6,060 nt of DNA from an uncultured Shinella sp. (lineage in GTDB: Bacteria > Pseudomonadota > Alphaproteobacteria > Rhizobiales > Rhizobiaceae), in NCBI GenBank assembly GCA_946481465.1, contig CAMLOC010000246.1, forward strand, positions 1 through 6,060, in the 5' to 3' direction. A model generated the notes under the pieces. The model worked only from the letters and a program-made list of their open reading frames with translations. It was not told the origin of the DNA and searched no databases. This document shows positions 5,217 through 6,060 of the stretch, piece after piece; the stretch's first letter is position 1, and each line of letters begins with the position of its first letter. The position numbers and the translations under genes are program-made.

Positions 5217-5993
5217 ATGACCGACACCCCGCTCCTCAAGGTCCGCGACATCTCGAAATTCTACGGTGCGCGCATCGGCTGCAAGAACGTTTCCTTCGAT
5301 CTGTGGCCGGGCGAAGTGCTGGCGATCGTCGGCGAATCCGGTTCCGGCAAGACGACGCTGCTCAATTGCCTCGCCACCCGCCTGATGCCGACCTCCGGTT
5401 CGGTCGAATACCGCATGCGTGACGGCGGGATGCGCGATCTGTCGCGCATGAGCGAGGCGGAGCGCCGCTTCCTGATGCGCACGGACTGGGGTTTCGTGCA
5501 TCAGAACCCGGCGGACGGCCTGCGCATGGCCGTGTCGGCGGGCGCCAATGTCGGCGAGCGGCTGATGGCCGTCGGCGAGCGCCACTACGGCAATATCCGT
5601 GCGACGGCCGGCAACTGGCTCGGCCGCGTCGAGATCAGCACGGACCGCATCGACGACCAGCCGCGCGCCTTTTCCGGCGGCATGCGCCAGCGCCTGCAGA
5701 TCGCCCGCAACCTCGTCACCTCGCCGCGCCTCGTCTTCATGGACGAGCCGACGGGCGGCCTCGACGTCTCGGTTCAGGCCCGCCTGCTCGATCTCCTGCG
5801 CGGCCTCGTGCAGGACCTCGACCTGTCCGTGATCATCGTCACGCACGACCTCGCCGTCGCCCGTCTCCTCTCGCACCGCATGATGGTGATGAAGGATGGC
5901 GTCGTCATCGAGCAGGGGTTGACCGACCGCGTGCTCGACGATCCGCGCGAAGCCTATACCCAGCTCCTCGTCTCCTCCATCCTGCAGGTCTGA
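5217..5993 (+). CDS. phnK: PhnK, ABC-type ATPase of the C-P lyase complex
   Basis: The 258-residue ABC ATPase resembles peptide-transport ATPases (DppD/OppD type) but belongs to the phn operon. PhnK is known to dock on the PhnGHIJ core rather than to power a transporter. Motifs are Walker A GESGSGKTT (residues 39-47), Q-loop Gln96 in VHQNPADGLRM, signature FSGGMRQRLQIARN (152-165), Walker B LVFMDEP (172-178), D-loop GGLD (180-183) and H-loop His210 in VTHDLAVARLLSHR. The PhnK-specific insert GSVEYRMRDGGMRDLSRMSEAERR (61-84) and the NPADGLRM stretch separate it from ordinary OppD proteins. The start follows GGAGG at 5205-5209. Unlike the upstream genes it is not directly coupled to phnJ: a 196-base gap filled by the RIME-like repeat intervenes. 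Confidence 0.93.
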   Translation: MTDTPLLKVRDISKFYGARIGCKNVSFDLWPGEVLAIVGESGSGKTTLLNCLATRLMPTSGSVEYRMRDGGMRDLSRMSEAERRFLMRTDWGFVHQNPADGLRMAVSAGANVGERLMAVGERHYGNIRATAGNWLGRVEISTDRIDDQPRAFSGGMRQRLQIARNLVTSPRLVFMDEPTGGLDVSVQARLLDLLRGLVQDLDLSVIIVTHDLAVARLLSHRMMVMKDGVVIEQGLTDRVLDDPREAYTQLLVSSILQV

Positions 5994-5996
5994 ACC

Positions 5997-6060
5997 ATGA
6001 CCACGCCTCTCAAAGTTTCCAATCTCGATAAGACCTTCACCATGCATCTGCGCGGCGGGT
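5997..6060 (+). CDS. phnL: PhnL, ABC-type ATPase of the C-P lyase pathway, N-terminal fragment
   Basis: Only the first 21 codons lie in the window (MTTPLKVSNLDKTFTMHLRGG). The pattern V-x-N-L/V-x-K-T-F-x-x-H matches the start of PhnL, the ATPase that follows phnK in most phn operons and acts with PhnI, PhnG and PhnH in making the ribose triphosphonate. It starts 3 bases after the phnK stop. The ribosome binding site is weak (AGG at 5986-5988), so translation probably relies on coupling to phnK. Identity rests on the short match and gene order. Confidence 0.82.
   Translation, partial: MTTPLKVSNLDKTFTMHLRGG

Larger units (their letters stand above)
5017..5220 (+). other. 67-codon open frame bridging phnJ and phnK through the repeat (possible coupling ORF)
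   Basis: This frame opens at the ATG overlapping the phnJ stop (ATGA) and closes at the TGA overlapping the phnK start (ATGA). A good Shine-Dalgarno, AAGGAGG at 5003-5009, lies 7 bases before it. Most of the peptide is translated repeat: the ISPLVGEMSGRTEGG stretch is the kind of sequence seen in spurious small proteins read through rhizobial RIME repeats. The amino acid sequence therefore shows no sign of a functional protein. What may matter is that ribosomes can travel from phnJ to phnK without a stop. Either it is chance plus selection for coupling, or the start is the remnant of the original phnK start before the repeat was inserted. Expression is untested. Confidence 0.35.

Noticed and set aside
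5133..6047. Minus-strand open frame (304 codons) opposite phnK
   Set aside because: It is antisense to phnK with intact ABC motifs, and its N-terminus would lie in phnL. No domain is visible.

Overview
The window is GC-rich, has tightly packed genes and contains an intergenic repeat typical of rhizobia, which points to an alphaproteobacterium of the Rhizobiales, most likely Rhizobiaceae (Rhizobium/Sinorhizobium/Agrobacterium relatives). Its core is the first part of a carbon-phosphorus (C-P) lyase operon, phnG-phnH-phnI-phnJ-phnK-phnL, with the repressor gene phnF transcribed divergently from it. The operon encodes the multi-subunit enzyme that breaks the C-P bond of phosphonates to release usable phosphate.

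Layout: 1-339 is the C-terminal part of an ABC-transporter ATPase of the siderophore/haem/B12 (FecE/BtuD) type. It is translationally coupled to a class I SAM-dependent methyltransferase (336-1115). This pair converges on phnF (minus strand, 1093-1848), and the two 3' ends overlap by 23 bp. The 107-bp divergent region 1849-1955 holds a well-formed Pho box (1870-1887) and an inverted repeat (1923-1940) just before the phnG ribosome binding site. This suggests dual control: activation by PhoB under phosphate starvation and repression by PhnF. Then follow phnG (1956-2426), phnH (2426-3034), phnI (3039-4139) and phnJ (4136-5020), with overlapping or nearly touching ends. After phnJ comes a 196-bp gap mostly filled by a RIME-like palindromic repeat (5030-5184). 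Then come phnK (5217-5993) and the first 64 bases of phnL (5997 to the window edge).

PhnG, PhnH, PhnI and PhnJ form the C-P lyase core complex. PhnJ is the radical-SAM subunit that cuts the C-P bond, PhnI with PhnG, PhnH and PhnL makes the ribose-1-triphosphonate intermediate, and PhnK is an ATPase that docks on the core. The key cysteines of PhnJ and the paired histidines of PhnI are intact, so the enzyme looks functional.

The most unusual part is the phnJ-phnK junction. The repeat sits exactly at the boundary between core-complex genes and ATPase genes. A 67-codon open frame runs unbroken through the repeat, starting on the phnJ stop and ending on the phnK start (ATGA overlap at both ends). 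The phnK Shine-Dalgarno lies inside a perfect 8-bp hairpin that a ribosome reading this frame would melt. This may be a translational-coupling bridge that tolerates the inserted repeat. It is inferred from sequence only.
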